From Leucaena leucocephala (taxonomy: Eukaryota > Streptophyta > Magnoliopsida > Fabales > Fabaceae), in assembly GCA_037074615.1 (NCBI GenBank), contig CM073549.1:1493001-1557000 (forward strand): DNA of 64,000 bases, read 5' to 3'. Shown here in pieces: positions 47,811 through 59,934 of the stretch. A program made the translations under genes and the position numbers. The number at the start of each line of letters is the position of its first letter. Position 1 is the first letter of the stretch. The notes beneath the pieces are model-generated. The model was not told where the DNA came from. It did no database searches and worked only from the letters and a program-made list of their open reading frames with translations.

Positions 47811-49670
47811 TGAAGGTGTAGTTGGTGAGCTTGGGTATATTCTGTTTTCGGTAAGAAATGCGCCGCCGATTGAAGAGAGAGCATGAAAGGAAAATGCGAG
47901 GGAGGGGGTATTTTATAATAGAGTGAGAAGATTGAAGTGCACGCGCTGATATGTAGAAAGTTGGTCACTGAACACTTACAAGTCTGCATCCCATGGTTTT
48001 TCAACGTGGGACGGAAGCAATTGCATCACACTCGCCAAAATTTGGGGAGCGACGGCTGCAATTTGGATACTCCTCCTAAGTCCTAAAGTGGAATCCGGCC
48101 GCCCATCTACTTACATGGGATATTTCATATACCAATTTATTTATACGGGAAAAGCTGGTAAAACTTAACCATAGGTGAAAAGTAAAAAGAAAATATGGGC
48201 TAAAATATTAAGAAGGAAGATTTTTTTAAATAGTAAAAAAAATTATTATTTTTAGGAGTTTTTTTGCTTCATGGGATATTTCATATACCAATTTATTTAT
48301 ACGGGGAAAGGTGGTAAAACTTAACCGAGAAAAATAAAAGGGAAATATGGGCTGAAATATTAAGATTTTTTTTTAAATGATAAAATTTATTATTTTTTAG
48401 AAGTTTTTATTTTATTTTTTTTATAATTTTCTTTTTATACAAATATACGATAAAAATTATATATTTTTAAGAATTCATTGGACATACTTTTAAATTAATA
48501 AAAAGATTTTATTTAAAAAATTTATTACTTAGGCTTGTTATGTGTCAATGGTTTTATTACTTAAAAGTTCTAAGTTTTCTTATAAATGAAACATCAAAAG
48601 TTCAATTCTACTTTTTAAGTCTTCCTAATCTATTAAATGTTCAAACAACAATTTTTCACTCATTTTTCTTATTTTTTAACTTTATAGAACTTTAAAAATG
48701 TATTTCTTTTTAATAGAGAGTTTAGATGAAGTAGGAGTGGGTGACATTCTTGTTGCCTTCGTTAACTTTAAGAATAAATTTTATTATTCTTATTTTATCT
48801 TATCAATGATACGACTTACGATGTAGATGCATGCATTAGTAACTAAAATTCAAAAGAAAAATCTAAGCGGATATTTTTTTTTGATGGAGTGGGGTTGATG
48901 CAATTGGATATCTTTTTCTAATAGGGTGGTTTTGTATATTTATGGTATTTAAAATCGCTTTATTCTATATTTTATCATGTTTCTAATATGAACTTAAAAC
49001 ATAATTTATTATTCTTATTTTTTTCTTAATTTTAAATATATTTATCGATCTTAACTATATTTCTTATAGTCTGTGTGTCAGTGTGAAATGTCTATTTGTT
49101 TCATGCAAAAAATTTAAGAGAAGGAATCCGACAACACAAAAGATAAGGCGGTGAAATGGTCTAAGTGCGCTTGCTTTGTGAAAACTTAAACCATCGATCA
49201 TGTTCGCCGGCATCATTGTCTCACTTGGCACCCACATTCAATTTTATTCTCAATGTACATTGTACGGATATAGAAATACTATGTACTAATATACCTATTA
49301 ATATTATAGTTCAATATCTAATAAATTAAATATCATTAAAAGTATACTTATGATAGAATTTTAAATTAACAAAACTATTTAATTTGATCATATTTAAATA
49401 TTATCATATTCAATTAAAATAATTTTTTTAAATATATTTTTTGTATTCATAGTGAGAAATCTTCACCGATACCAATCATGTTGGAACGAATTGGATAGTA
49501 CTATTTTAAAAATACTGTAGAGAGTTGGGGGATCTTTTCGTAGGTGTGAGGGGTTGGTGCACATTCCGGCCGGCGAAGTAGGTGATGCTCTCTTTAGCGC
49601 GGGAAAAATGTCATAGGGTCTGGTCTATAGTGGTTCGCGAGTTGAACTTAAAATAGGATGATCAGAAAGC
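47811..49670. other. Intergenic, upstream of PGDH
   Basis: PGDH promoter, then a tandem duplication (listed separately) and AT-rich sequence. A GC-rich patch near 49530-49620 (CATTCCGGCCGGCGAAGTAG) stands out from the background, but I cannot assign it. Confidence 0.5.
48112..48425. repeat. 156-bp tandem duplication upstream of PGDH
   Basis: CATGGGATATTTCATATACC occurs at 48114 and again 156 bp later. The match continues through TTTATTTATACGGG, GGTAAAACTTAACC, ATATGGGCT and an AT foldback core. Differences are scattered point changes and small indels. Confidence 0.85.
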
Positions 49671-49681
49671 TAGACTCATCT

Positions 49682-49895
49682 CTTTTTTGTTTTATATATA
49701 AAAAAAATTAAATAGATTTGACATTGATCCCCTATCAAAATTATAGCATAGTCTTAAGATTTAGAGAATATTTATAAAGAATTTATAAGATCGTCTACCA
49801 AATGAATATTTATAACGGCAGTAAAAATCGAACTCGCGTCCTTATGAGATATGAGTCTGTTCTTTATTATCTGTACCAACTCTTATTTGTAAAGT
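49682..49895 (-). mobile_element. SINE family B, copy 3
   Basis: The complement of this segment matches the copies at 25385 and 35287: T-run, ATTGATCCCCTATCAAAATT, AAGATCGTCTACCAAATG, AAAATCGAACTCGCGTCCTT (box B in reverse) and TTATCTGTACCAACTC (box A in reverse). The flanks TAGACTCATCT (49671-49681) and TAGAGTCATCT (49896-49906) form an 11-bp duplication with one mismatch. Confidence 0.75.
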
Positions 49896-49984
49896 TAGAG
49901 TCATCTATTTGTTGAGAATGATAATTTATCAACTCCTTTTTTCATGGCTGAAACAATTCGCTCATAATTCTTTCATCAAGAGGC

Positions 49985-50350
49985 GTGGTAATGGTGGTCA
50001 ATCCATAAAAAATGGGTTGGCTCATAATAAGTTAGGTTAGAGGCGGGTCAGTTTGAAAAGACTTGCTTCCACAATTTATTTTTTAACAAAAAATTGTTTT
50101 TTTTAGAAAATGATGAGCCGACGAGGGGAGGGAGGGATTAGATTTTGGCATAATGAATAACTCAGACGATTGAATTCTGCATTTTTGAAAGTAGGAAGAA
50201 AGAAAAAAATAAATAATTAAAATATATATATAAAATAAGCTAACTATCAACTCGACAGGTTAACTTATAGCGGATGCAGGTCAAAAAGACCCATACTAAA
50301 ATAATCATCTAATTTCATAACTCAACCCGCTATTTTTGGTGGGTTGGCTC
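49985..50350. mobile_element. Decayed hAT-type MITE of the GGCGGG family, probable
   Basis: Contains GCGTGGTAATGGTGG at the left, AGAGGCGGGTCAGTTTGAAAAG, an AT core and GCAGGTCAAAAAGACCCAT plus CAACCCGCTATTTTTGG at the right. These are the motifs and layout of the elements at 11622 and 12635. No target duplication is visible. Confidence 0.5.
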
Positions 50351-51182
50351 CAAATGATAAATTTCTTGAGCAATGTAAAAAGCCTTAGATCTTTATTACT
50401 AGAAGCACACTAAAACCTCAATATTTGGAGGGACATCAAGATCACAATGAATATAAAGTAGGAATTTTTATTTTAATAAATCAATAAAAAAAGGAGCAGA
50501 GTAATAATGCAGAATACTTCAAGTTGTCATGGAAGATGAGAACTCCAAATTAGACTAGATATTGGGCATAATAATTATATCTGTGATGAAAAGGGAATTA
50601 CAAATATATAGAGACGAAGGTGGGTAAAGCAAAATTGGTTTTTTCTTGTCCAAAAGCAATTACAAGTGAACATTTTAGTGAAAGTGCTCCTCCCCAATCC
50701 CCAGTGTTGAGTGCTGCTCAAGGGAGTTGTACTTCAAAAAAACTTAAATAGGTATTAAAAATTTGTGGAAGTGATTAGAGAATGATTAGATAATATCTTT
50801 ACATGCTCTTTCTTTCTATCTCGTACTAGTACATACATGAGTACTAAGCATAATGTACTTGTTTTCATTTTAATTCTTAATTCTTAATACCATGTATCAA
50901 ACCTAAACCTATTTTTCATAAAAATATTTTTTTTGGGCCAGAACACACATTTACACATTAATATAGCATCTGATCTAAAATTATTGGATCAAGATCAAGT
51001 ATTTCAAGCTCCAAAACGGAAGTAACTCTTTTAATAATACTTTTGTATTCACACAAAATCAAATTCATTTAGAAAATAACTCATCAGAACTGTTTTTATG
51101 TAAGTTGCCCGTCAATATTACAAACTTGGGCTTCCTTTTCCTGATGGATTAGCCCAAGAGCTTTACAGTTGAGATTTAAAAC
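50351..51182. other. Intergenic
   Basis: AT-rich sequence; no gene or clear repeat seen. Confidence 0.55.
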
Positions 51183-51201
51183 AGAATTATAGTTTTTCTA
51201 C

Positions 51202-51470
51202 CCATTATCCATGGATTCAACTGACAAAGTGGTAAGATATACGATTATTTAGAACGTGTTCGATCTCTGGAGAGTATTACTTTGTTGTGATTCTAGTCAT
51301 GGCACTTGAAGAGGCATCTTAGCTCCTGGGTGTCTAGGTTTATGCCTGAGGGTAATAGACGATTAGCCCTGACCGACATTAGTATCACCTAGGAGGAAAG
51401 GAGACTTCGCTCTACCTTTAGATCGTGGGTGAGCCTAATCCCTTTCTAAAAATTTTTATAACAAAAAAAA
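51202..51470 (+). mobile_element. SINE family C, fullest copy
   Basis: The head has ACTGACAAAGTGGTAAGA (box A-like) and ACGTGTTCGATCTCTGG (box B-like), so it is tRNA-derived. The body shares GAGGGTAATAGACGATTAGC and ATCGTGGGTGAGCCTAATCC with the copies at 19729 and 35554, and it ends in an A-tail. The flanks at 51183-51201 and 51471-51489 (AGAATTATAGTTTTTCTAC and AGAATTATGGTCTTTCTAC) match at 17 of 19 positions. Confidence 0.82.
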
Positions 51471-51710
51471 AGAATTATGGTCTTTCTACTTGATAAGTTC
51501 AAAGACTTATCTTCTAATATCAGCGTCGATTATATTTGAAAAGAGCATACACACTTTGAATGAAATTAACATCGAATTACACAAGCCAAACGCAAACATC
51601 CTTTATGTTTGTGCTTGAACTATCCACACCAAATTCCACAAACAGATAACCAAAAGCCAGCAGATAGAGTGAATTCAAAAGCTGAGAAAAGTGGGTTCAA
51701 ATGGGTTAGG

Positions 51711-52665
51711 TCATGGTGCTGCAACAAAATGGGAAAGATAAGCGTCAGCAAGCATGCGACCCAGTTGAACTTGAGCTTCTGTAGTGAGATGAAGATTATC
51801 TTCCTTCAATTGCAATCCCTTTGCATCCACACAAACCACATTTGGAAGATTAACACTCTTTTGTGCTTCTCTCACTTTCTCTATGTACTTCTCATCGCCT
51901 GAAGCTATGACTACCTGTGTCCATCCCAAATTCCCAAACTCACATTTCAATCAAAATGCGATATCCATAATTCAGGTACCTTCTTTTGACTCTTATGTTA
52001 CAGTAAAATGGTGAATTGAAAATAAACAAAGTGAATCAAATGTAGGTCACCTGGATAATTGGAAGTGAAGGCAGGTGAAGGTCGTCGCGAACATTATGGA
52101 TGAGCTTCTCCATGTTGGCCCTGTAAGCCTCGGCGTCGTGATCTGCCAGAGTATCACTCTCTCCTTGGTACCATAGCAACGCTTTGATCTCGCTTCCCTT
52201 CGTCTTCGCACTCTCTCTTGCTCTCTTCACCATCTCTTCGTACAGCTTCTCGCCGCGCGCCCACTCTTTTATGGCCGTGCCGCCCACCGCGCACGGCACC
52301 AATCCTAACCTTCCTCCTCCCACGTGCTGCCTCACGGCGTTGGCGAACGACATGCCGGGACCCACGCCACATACCTTTCCAGTATCGATGTCGGCGTGTA
52401 GCGGCTCGGCGGCCGGTTTCCACAGGAGGTGAGCGTTCAGGCGGAGGATGGAGTGATCCGGGTGGCACTCCGGCGGCACGACGCCGTCCCATTTGTTGTG
52501 GTTGTGAGGATGCCTGATGACGCCTCCTCGGCCGGCCATGTTGCTTTGGCCGGAGAGTATGAAGATTTGCAGATCGGAAGGGTTTAGATCGGGAACTGTG
52601 CTCGTGTCCATGGCTTTCAACACACTAGAATTTGCGCTCTGTTCTTGTGTTTCAATCGTTGACAT
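51711..52665 (-). CDS. Carbohydrate esterase, SASA/SGNH family (At4g34215-like)
   Basis: Two exons, 52665-52051 and 51914-51711, join in phase to 272 aa. The nucleophile block FILSGQSNMAGRGG puts the catalytic Ser at about residue 41. Further family blocks are VCGVGPGMSFANAV, LGLVPCAVGGTAIKEWARG and LLWYQGESDT. The catalytic Asp and His are in KEDNLHLTTEAQ (about D244 and H247). The fold is that of a sialate O-acetylesterase-like (SASA) hydrolase. Plant members probably remove acetyl groups from cell-wall or other carbohydrates; the substrate is not known. No signal peptide is evident, as in the Arabidopsis relative (about 260 aa). Confidence 0.93.
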
Positions 52666-53011
52666 GGCTTTCTCAGGCGAAGTATTCAGGATTTGGTGTT
52701 AGTAGGGGAAGTGAAAAGCTGAAGCAGCCTCTCGTCTCGAAATAGATTTGGACCTGAAAGTTGTGTGGTTTGAATGGTTGCTTCATCTTAAATTCAACGC
52801 CATTGATTGAACAATTAAGGAGAATCGCATTGGCCCAAATAAAAGATGCTAGACGTAAACAAAAAGCCCACACAGCTGGCGATCAACTTTTGGTCATACC
52901 TCAAATGAATATCCTAATTACTACCTTAAATCTGTCAGTTTGGATCCAGAATTGCTGAATTATCTTCTAATAATAACCAACAAGAATTTGGCGTCAATAC
53001 TTACTGATGTC
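52666..53011. other. Intergenic, upstream of the esterase gene
   Basis: Presumed promoter of the esterase gene; nothing else recognised. Confidence 0.5.
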
Positions 53012-53023
53012 AAGTGTTTCTTT

Positions 53024-53205
53024 ATCAACGGGTTGATCCGAGTGGTATGCGTCTCGGTATCGTTTAAGCGAGATCTCGAGTTTAAGTCTTGAAGTATGCA
53101 GAAAATTTTCGTTAGGAGACTCACCCACCATAGGCACGACGCGAGTCAAATCCAAATATAACCGGGACAAAGTTCTGGTGAACCGAGTGAGTAAGTTTAA
53201 AAAAA
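53024..53205 (+). mobile_element. SINE family A, copy 2
   Basis: GGGTTGATCCGAGTGGTATG forms box A and CGAGTTTAAGTCT the box B region. The body has GAAAATTTTCGTTAGGAGAC and ACCCACCATAGGCACGACGC, and the copy ends in an A-tail. A perfect 12-bp duplication, AAGTGTTTCTTT, flanks it (53012-53023 and 53206-53217). Confidence 0.88.
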
Positions 53206-53217
53206 AAGTGTTTCTTT

Positions 53218-54509
53218 TGACCCAAAACAAAAATAACTTGTAGATAAATCCTTCTGTATATTCCTTTTGACCAGACCGTAGATTCGTTTTACGGATCCTC
53301 TACCACGTTACTAACGTTCATCTTAGCCAAAAGCTCAGAAAGACATAAATTTTGGAGCTTTATACATCTGCTCTATGTGACGAATCCTTCCTTCGCATAT
53401 GGACTTCATCATTACTTCATGTAGAATCTGTTATGCGCGCTGTGGTATGAAGCTGGATTGTATGTTCAGTTGGGCCAAATGATTATGCTTATACTGTTAT
53501 TAATGTATTGTTCATATATTATCGACTCAATATCCTTAGTTTAAACTAAGTTCTATGCGAGAAAAAGGCTTTGGTAGGATATGCAACATTCATCTTAGTT
53601 ATCTCTAAATTTTAAAAGAATTAATTTTTATACTATCTTGACCCTATTAAAAAAACTTGATTATTAATTGGGGTTGAGTAGCGAGAGGAAAATAGAGATG
53701 GTCTCATTTATCTCTCACATGCTTCTTAAACCCCACAACTGCGACAAAAGAAAAAGGAAAAGTCCGCACTGCAGTTAACTCAATTCTGTTGTTTGCAATG
53801 AATAGCATTGAAATAACAAAAATCTGAACAATCTTCTAAGTTCTAACCAATGTTTCTGAGTGTCGAAGGCAGAGCATGTGCAGGAGACAAGTTCGATCTG
53901 ACCCAACAAATTGAAATTACTACCACGTTATACGAGCAAGTGAAGCCAGCTTGAAACAATTATGATCCTTCAACCATCTACAAGCCAAGCCAACACAAAT
54001 TCTTCACATCAACCCCACACCTCTCATTCACATATGAACGTTCCAAGTCCTTACGCTCACCGCCTCTGTTTTCCTCATAAGCTTGTCAGGCGACAACTTT
54101 ACGTTTGGATGGAGAAGAAAATCAAGGAAAATTGGTGAGAGGGAATACTAATTTTTTTTTAAAATAGTAAAAAAATTTACTGTTTTTTGGAGTTTTTTTT
54201 TTCTATTATTCTTTCTTCCCTAATTTTATTTTTCATGTAAACATTGGTTAAGGTTTATCTGCCCAGCACGTAATATTTCTTGGCGTTCATATTGTAAAAT
54301 CCAAGGAGACAAACAAAGGAAGTAAACTTTTACAGGTTACAGACAAAGGATTTGATTCGGCAATCAGACTTACAATGATTTCCTCACGCAGACAAGTGGT
54401 CATCTTTCTTCTTCCGCGCAGACTCTAAATCAACAAATCAAGCAAGAAAAGAAATGTAAAAGCTAAGAACTTTTGATCTAAAATCCAGGCCTAGGGCTAA
54501 GGTACATGA
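53218..54509. other. Intergenic, 3' of the receptor-like kinase gene
   Basis: No gene recognised. Around 54100-54260 is an AT foldback core (AATAGTAAAAAAATTTACTG) like those near 32215 and 48222. Confidence 0.5.
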
Positions 54510-56864
54510 TTAGCTGTGAATCATCTTCTCTAAGATGTGTAGAGCTTCTTTCATGGAGGGTCTCTTTTGTGGGAGAGGAGAAGCACAATTAAGCCCCAGC
54601 TTGAAGCATCCCAATATAACATGTTCCTTATTTTCGATCTCAGACCTTATTGCCACGTCAGCTACCCTCAACACCCTCGTCCTCTCCTCCTCTACGTCAT
54701 CACACTCAGGCCACTGGCCTATGTCCAAGTCTGAGACAGATCTCCCGCTGAGAAGTTCAAGCAAGACCCTGCCGAAGGAATACACATCACACTTTGGGCT
54801 CGATTTGATGCTCTGGAACCACTCTGGTGCTTGATAGGGCATTGGTTGGGTCCCACTAGAAGACGAACCCATCGGAGGTAGGTGGTCTTGTTGTTCATGT
54901 TGGTTATTATGGTTGCCTATTTGGCGAGATGAACCGTTGGCTCTGAGGTTCAAGTTGTTGGTGTTGCAGAGGATGCGGTCGAGGCCGAAGTCGGCGATGA
55001 CAGGTTCCATGTCGGAGTTGAAGAGGATATTGGAGGGTTTAATGTTGCCGTGGACATGCTTCTTGTCGTGGATGAAAGCTATGCCTCGTGCTATTCCTCT
55101 TGCTATCTTCAGCCGAGCCTCCAATGCCAAGTTCAACGGCGATGACCCTGTTCTTCCTAAATATTTTCTTCACTTTATTAACAAATTATCAAATATCATG
55201 AGCAATAATAAAGCAAAAACACGAAAAATATAAAACTTACTGTGGCAGAGGTTAGCGAGGCTTCCATTGGGGACATAGTCACAAATAAGGAGCTTCTCGT
55301 CCATTCCCCAGCAGAATCCACGAACTCTGACTAAATTGGGATGACGAATCTTGGCGATTGTTTTCACTTGATTCTCGAAATCCTTCATCCTCTCCAATGC
55401 ACATTCTCCAATCCCTATCCTCCTCACAGCATACGCTCTTCCGTCCTCCAACACTGCTCTGTACACTATGCTCCCTCGGCTTGTTCCCAGAATATACGCC
55501 GACGAAGTCAGTAATGTCTCTAGCTCCAGCCTCGTTTCTCCGTCCACCGTCACAAGCCTCCCTTCTTTCCGGAGATTCTCGTTTTGGGTCGTCATTTTAA
55601 TCTTCGCATTATTATTCTCTTGCTCGCTGTCGGAGCTTGTTGCTTCCGATGTCTCCTTGTCATCAATTGCTAACCAGAAACAGGGGATTGCTGGTTTTTT
55701 CATTTCCGGGTCTTGTTTCGATGTAGTCTTGATAACATTTTCGGTGGGCTCAGCATCTTTTTTCCTCCGTTGTTGGTAGAGCAAGAGAGAGATTGCCACT
55801 AAAAGGCCTATTCCGGCAATGTCCCCGACGACGATTCCAGCTATGCTGGATGGTTTAAGGCTATTCCGTGGCTTACTCAGAGACCCATCGGGGGTTCCTG
55901 AACTGTTTGTTTTGGGGTTGGCGCCAATTGTTTTGGGCATGACTGCAATTGCTGGTGTTGATGACGTGGTAGAATTGGATGGGTTTGACAGAGTTGAAGG
56001 AATAGAACAAAGGATTTTCAGGGGCTTTCCACAAAGATCAGAATTCCCAGAAAGTGACTCTGGTTTCTGGTTAAGCAAAGCCAGAGATTGTGGTATTGGA
56101 CCCGTTAGATTGTTGAAGGAAATATCTATTGTGGAATTTCCAGGTATCTTTTTGGCAAATTCTGGTGGGATTGTTCCTGAAATTTTGTTGTACGAGAGGT
56201 TCAAGTATTTCAAGTTATCCCCAAAAAAGTCATCTGGTAAAGACCCATTAAGCAAATTCGAAGACAGATCTAAACTCTGAACAGAGTGAAACCCACTTGG
56301 AACTTCACCGGAAAAGTAATTACTCCTCAAAGAAACAAAGGTAAGATTTTTCAGAGTAATGAGAGTTTTTGGGACAGACCCAGCAAAGGCATTGTCAGAT
56401 AGGTTTAAAAGTTGAAGAGTTTTCAACTCACCAATTGACTCAGATAGCTCACCTGAGATGACATTGTTGGCGAGAGAAAGAACTTGAAGCTCAGAAGCGT
56501 TGAATATGGAATTGGGAACTGACCCATTAAGGAAATTGTTGGAAAGATCAAGCTCCTGAAGGTGTTCGATCATCCCAAGGTCTTCAGAAATGGAACCCAG
56601 AAGCTTGCTTTTGGGAAGAGCCAAACCAGTGACTCTAAACTTGCCTCCAATTTTTGTACATGTGACTCCATTCCAAAAGCATGGTGACACATCGCTGTAG
56701 CTCCAATTTTCTAGGACTGAAAGTGGGTCGCTGAGGATCGAGTACTTGAAGGAAAGCAAGAGAACCCCATCAGGATTCAAAGCAAATGACCGAAGAAGAA
56801 GAAGAAGAAAGTGAAAGAACAAAACTTTGCACCCCAAATGAGGATTCTTGGAGTTGAAGTTCAT
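54510..56864 (-). CDS. LRR receptor-like kinase with non-canonical kinase motifs (At4g34220-like)
   Basis: Two exons, 56864-55241 and 55156-54510, join in phase to 756 aa; the Arabidopsis relative is of the same size. Order: signal peptide (VLFFHFLLLLLRSFA), LRRNT cap (WSYSDVSPCFWNGVTC), about seven LRRs (LQELDLSNNFLNGSVPNSI, LQLLNLSDNAFAGSVP), a Ser/Thr/Pro-rich juxtamembrane stretch, a membrane helix (GIVVGDIAGIGLLVAISLLL) and a kinase-like domain from about residue 455. The VAIK lysine position reads AVRR (Arg at about 481). The HRD motif is HGN (577-579: HVHGNIKPSN), so the catalytic Asp is missing. DFG is kept (597-599). This pattern is shared by many plant LRR-III receptor kinases and suggests weak or no catalytic activity, with signalling through partners at the plasma membrane. 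Confidence 0.94.
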
Positions 56865-59800
56865 GATTGCTAAAGATGATGGTGGTGGTGATACAACGTA
56901 ATGCAGAAGCTACGGTTTCATAGTGCAGAAAAAGGGAAAGAAGAGAAGAGCAAAACGGAGATGGTACAACTGCAACTTCCTTCTTCTGTTGACCAAATCT
57001 TTAAATAAAAGAGTTTTAATGGAGAACTATATCTCTATGAGCTGCTACTAGCTACCATATACTCGGTGAAGCAGACAAAGTGGTAGTAAGGAAACCAAAT
57101 TGAATGGATAGGTAGTGAGGGTAGTGGCAGAAAGATATGATAAAGACGAAGTGAACCCAACAAAACAAAAAGATACTAATAAAAGAGAGTTTCATGGTAC
57201 AGTTCGGCCAACTCTCCCTATTCAACTCAGAAAACTAAGTCGTTGTTAGTCATAACTGGCAAAAATATAAAAGAAAAACGATGAATTTGTTCGGAACTAG
57301 TACAAGACACCCAAGTGAGTTGGAGTCCATAACTTGAAGCATGGCCTTTGAATTAGATGTTCGCGATTAATTTATTTTTTAAAAAATAATAAATTTTCTT
57401 GTGTGTTAATCCTTTCATATTTTTAATGGATGATAAAAGTAGTTCTGAATCAGACAAAAAAGTCTTCTGTTTTATTGTGTCACATGGGAACCATCAAAAT
57501 TGCAGTAGATAGGAGATAGCTAGTAAATGGGGACAACGAGCTTTTGTGCCTTCACAGATTACAGTTGCTACAGTTCAGCTCTTATTAAACTTAGAGCAAC
57601 ATCGCTTGTTGCATTATAATAATCTATGACAAAAACTGATCCACGTCTCGTCCTCTTTCCTCTTTTTTTTAATTTACTTAATAAATGCCCATCACAAGAT
57701 TTAATAAACATGTGATGGATAATCCTAACTCCACATTATTTTTATTGTCATGAACAACATGGATTTAGTTCTAACACCTACATGAAGAAGCCACACCTTC
57801 CTCGAGTCTAAACACCTTTTATCTAATATTAGTCATGAGCTAAAAGCACGACTTGGGTCAAATTAAAGAAACTTGATTTTTCTCAAGCAAGGTCGATGGT
57901 TCAAATCTTGTGAATAAAAAAAAAATCATGTTCAGAGAGCTACAACTAATTATGTTTGATAAGGTCTCATTCTAATCGAATAGCCATCGGAATTAGATGA
58001 GTCACCTGCTTATGATTAACATCAGAACTTAGACATTCTCTTTAATTTGGGAGAAACAGTACTATCAGATAAAGAGTGTGAGAAGTTGTAATTTCATAGT
58101 CATTTACTATTTTTATACATATGTGCACAATTTGGACCCCTTTAGGGTAATGTATGGGAATTAAGAGGAAAAAATAAAGGGGAAAAGGATAAGTTGCTAG
58201 TTATCTTCGTTGAAAATAAATAAGGGAAAAGAAATAAAATATTAAGTAGAAAGTTATAATATTCCTAATTTTTTAAACTTTACAAGATTAAAAATTTGTA
58301 GAGAAATTGATTAAAAATACCTATTCGAAAATTTTACTAACTAAAAAAATTTGAATTTGTAAGGATATAATTCATCTTCACATATTTAACTATTCTTCAA
58401 TTGTGAACGATATATATTTATTTACATACAAATATTTTTTATTTTAATTTTTTTACATATAATTAAAGATAAATTGTACACAATTTGAGAAAAATTGTAT
58501 CAGTTAAATATGAGTTATACCGAATTCTTTTAACCAATAAAATTTTTATGTATTTTTAACTACTTTCCTCTATGCAAGCATATTGAAGGTAGACTTCACA
58601 TTGATTTACCAAGCTTATTGGTCCCTACTAAAACAGAATCTGCAGTCATCTTTAAGAGTGATATTTCTACAAAAAATAACAAAATTTTACACGCCCACAC
58701 ACATGCATGCATGTGTACTTCTAGACGTGAGTGTGAATAATTTGGATTTTCTTTCTTTTGATCTGTATTTTTTCTCTTGGAAAGGAACCACAGAGATAGA
58801 GGAGGAAGCAAGCTAGTGGGGGCGAAACTATTGAAGTTCACATGCATTACTGATTTCGTGATTATTTGGGAAAGAAGTTGAACTATGATTGGGCAAACTC
58901 GTGTAATGTGGGACAGAAATTTTACATGTTCATCCAAAACTGTGCAAATCTCAGAAACAATGGTCCCCTTCTCAGTCTGTGAAATGCCTCTCTCTGAGTA
59001 GTTGTCCTTCAACTTTGATCAAATTTCATGCCAAAAATGATCAGAGTGACCATCTTCTTCTTCTCTTATACGCCACAATCATTGGAAACGCCCATAAAAC
59101 AATGTGCAAAACCCTAGTTCCTTCTCTTCCACTTCTCATACAGTTCTTTTTTTTTTTTTCCTTTTGGACAAAACTTCTCATATAGTTCAGTAACACTTTA
59201 AAGTAGGAGAAGAGAAAAATCATCCTGCCATTTTTGAAGCTGTGTAGAAACCACTCAGGTCAAAATTACCTATTATTTGTTGTTTACTTACCTCCATTAA
59301 TGATTACGTTGTCCATTCACAGGTTTACCTGTGTCTAATGAAAGCAAGAAACAACATTAAAGATTTTGAGGTTGAAGACAAAAATGCTTTTATTATGTTG
59401 TTGAATGGAGTTACCCTCGTGACTCCGTGGACGGTTCTCTGTTTTTGTCTTCCTTATCTCCAAAAACAGAGGATATCATTATGTGTAATGTATCTCATGC
59501 CAATAAACTAATACTTCTTCAACGATAATTGAATACCCTAATCCCAGTTGTTATGTACAGCAATTTACTATCGCTTTTCTGTATGAAATCCGTTAGAACT
59601 ATGGGCGATTCAAATTTTCATTTTCTCTGAAACGAAGGGGCGTGACAGACACAAACGAAGGAAAAATAAAGTACTTATTGTAAGATGTGAATATTGACAG
59701 GATAAGATTCGACTTCATATCTTATTATAGAAGGCTACGTCCCCCATGTTAATCCAAATCATTTAACAGAAGTATTAGTGGTCCAGAGGCATTATTCATT

Positions 59801-59934
59801 TCTTTAAAAAAAAAATCTGGTCCTTAAACAAAATCATGTGATTTGATTTTAAACTATTTTCCTTTGATATTTTAAAATTTAAGCTAAAATAACTTATTTG
59901 TCAAAATAAAATATAAAAAGGACAGAAAAATATA
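56865..59934. other. Intergenic
   Basis: Promoter of the receptor-like kinase, then 3 kb of AT-rich sequence. A tRNA-like stretch near 57860-57920 (CTCAAGCAAGGTCGATGG, GGTTCAAATCTTGTG) hints at another SINE, but no ends can be set. No gene recognised. Confidence 0.5.

Noticed and set aside
47308..47886. 192-codon plus-strand frame opposite PGDH exon 1
   Set aside because: Shadow of the plastid PGDH coding exon on the other strand.
49130..49240. tRNA-like stretch (GCGGTGAAATGGTCTAAGTG)
   Set aside because: The acceptor and T arms do not pair and no A-tail or target duplication is visible.
59400..59480. Small hairpin around CTCTGTTTTTG/CAAAAACAGAG
   Set aside because: The stem is too short and imperfect for a microRNA precursor.
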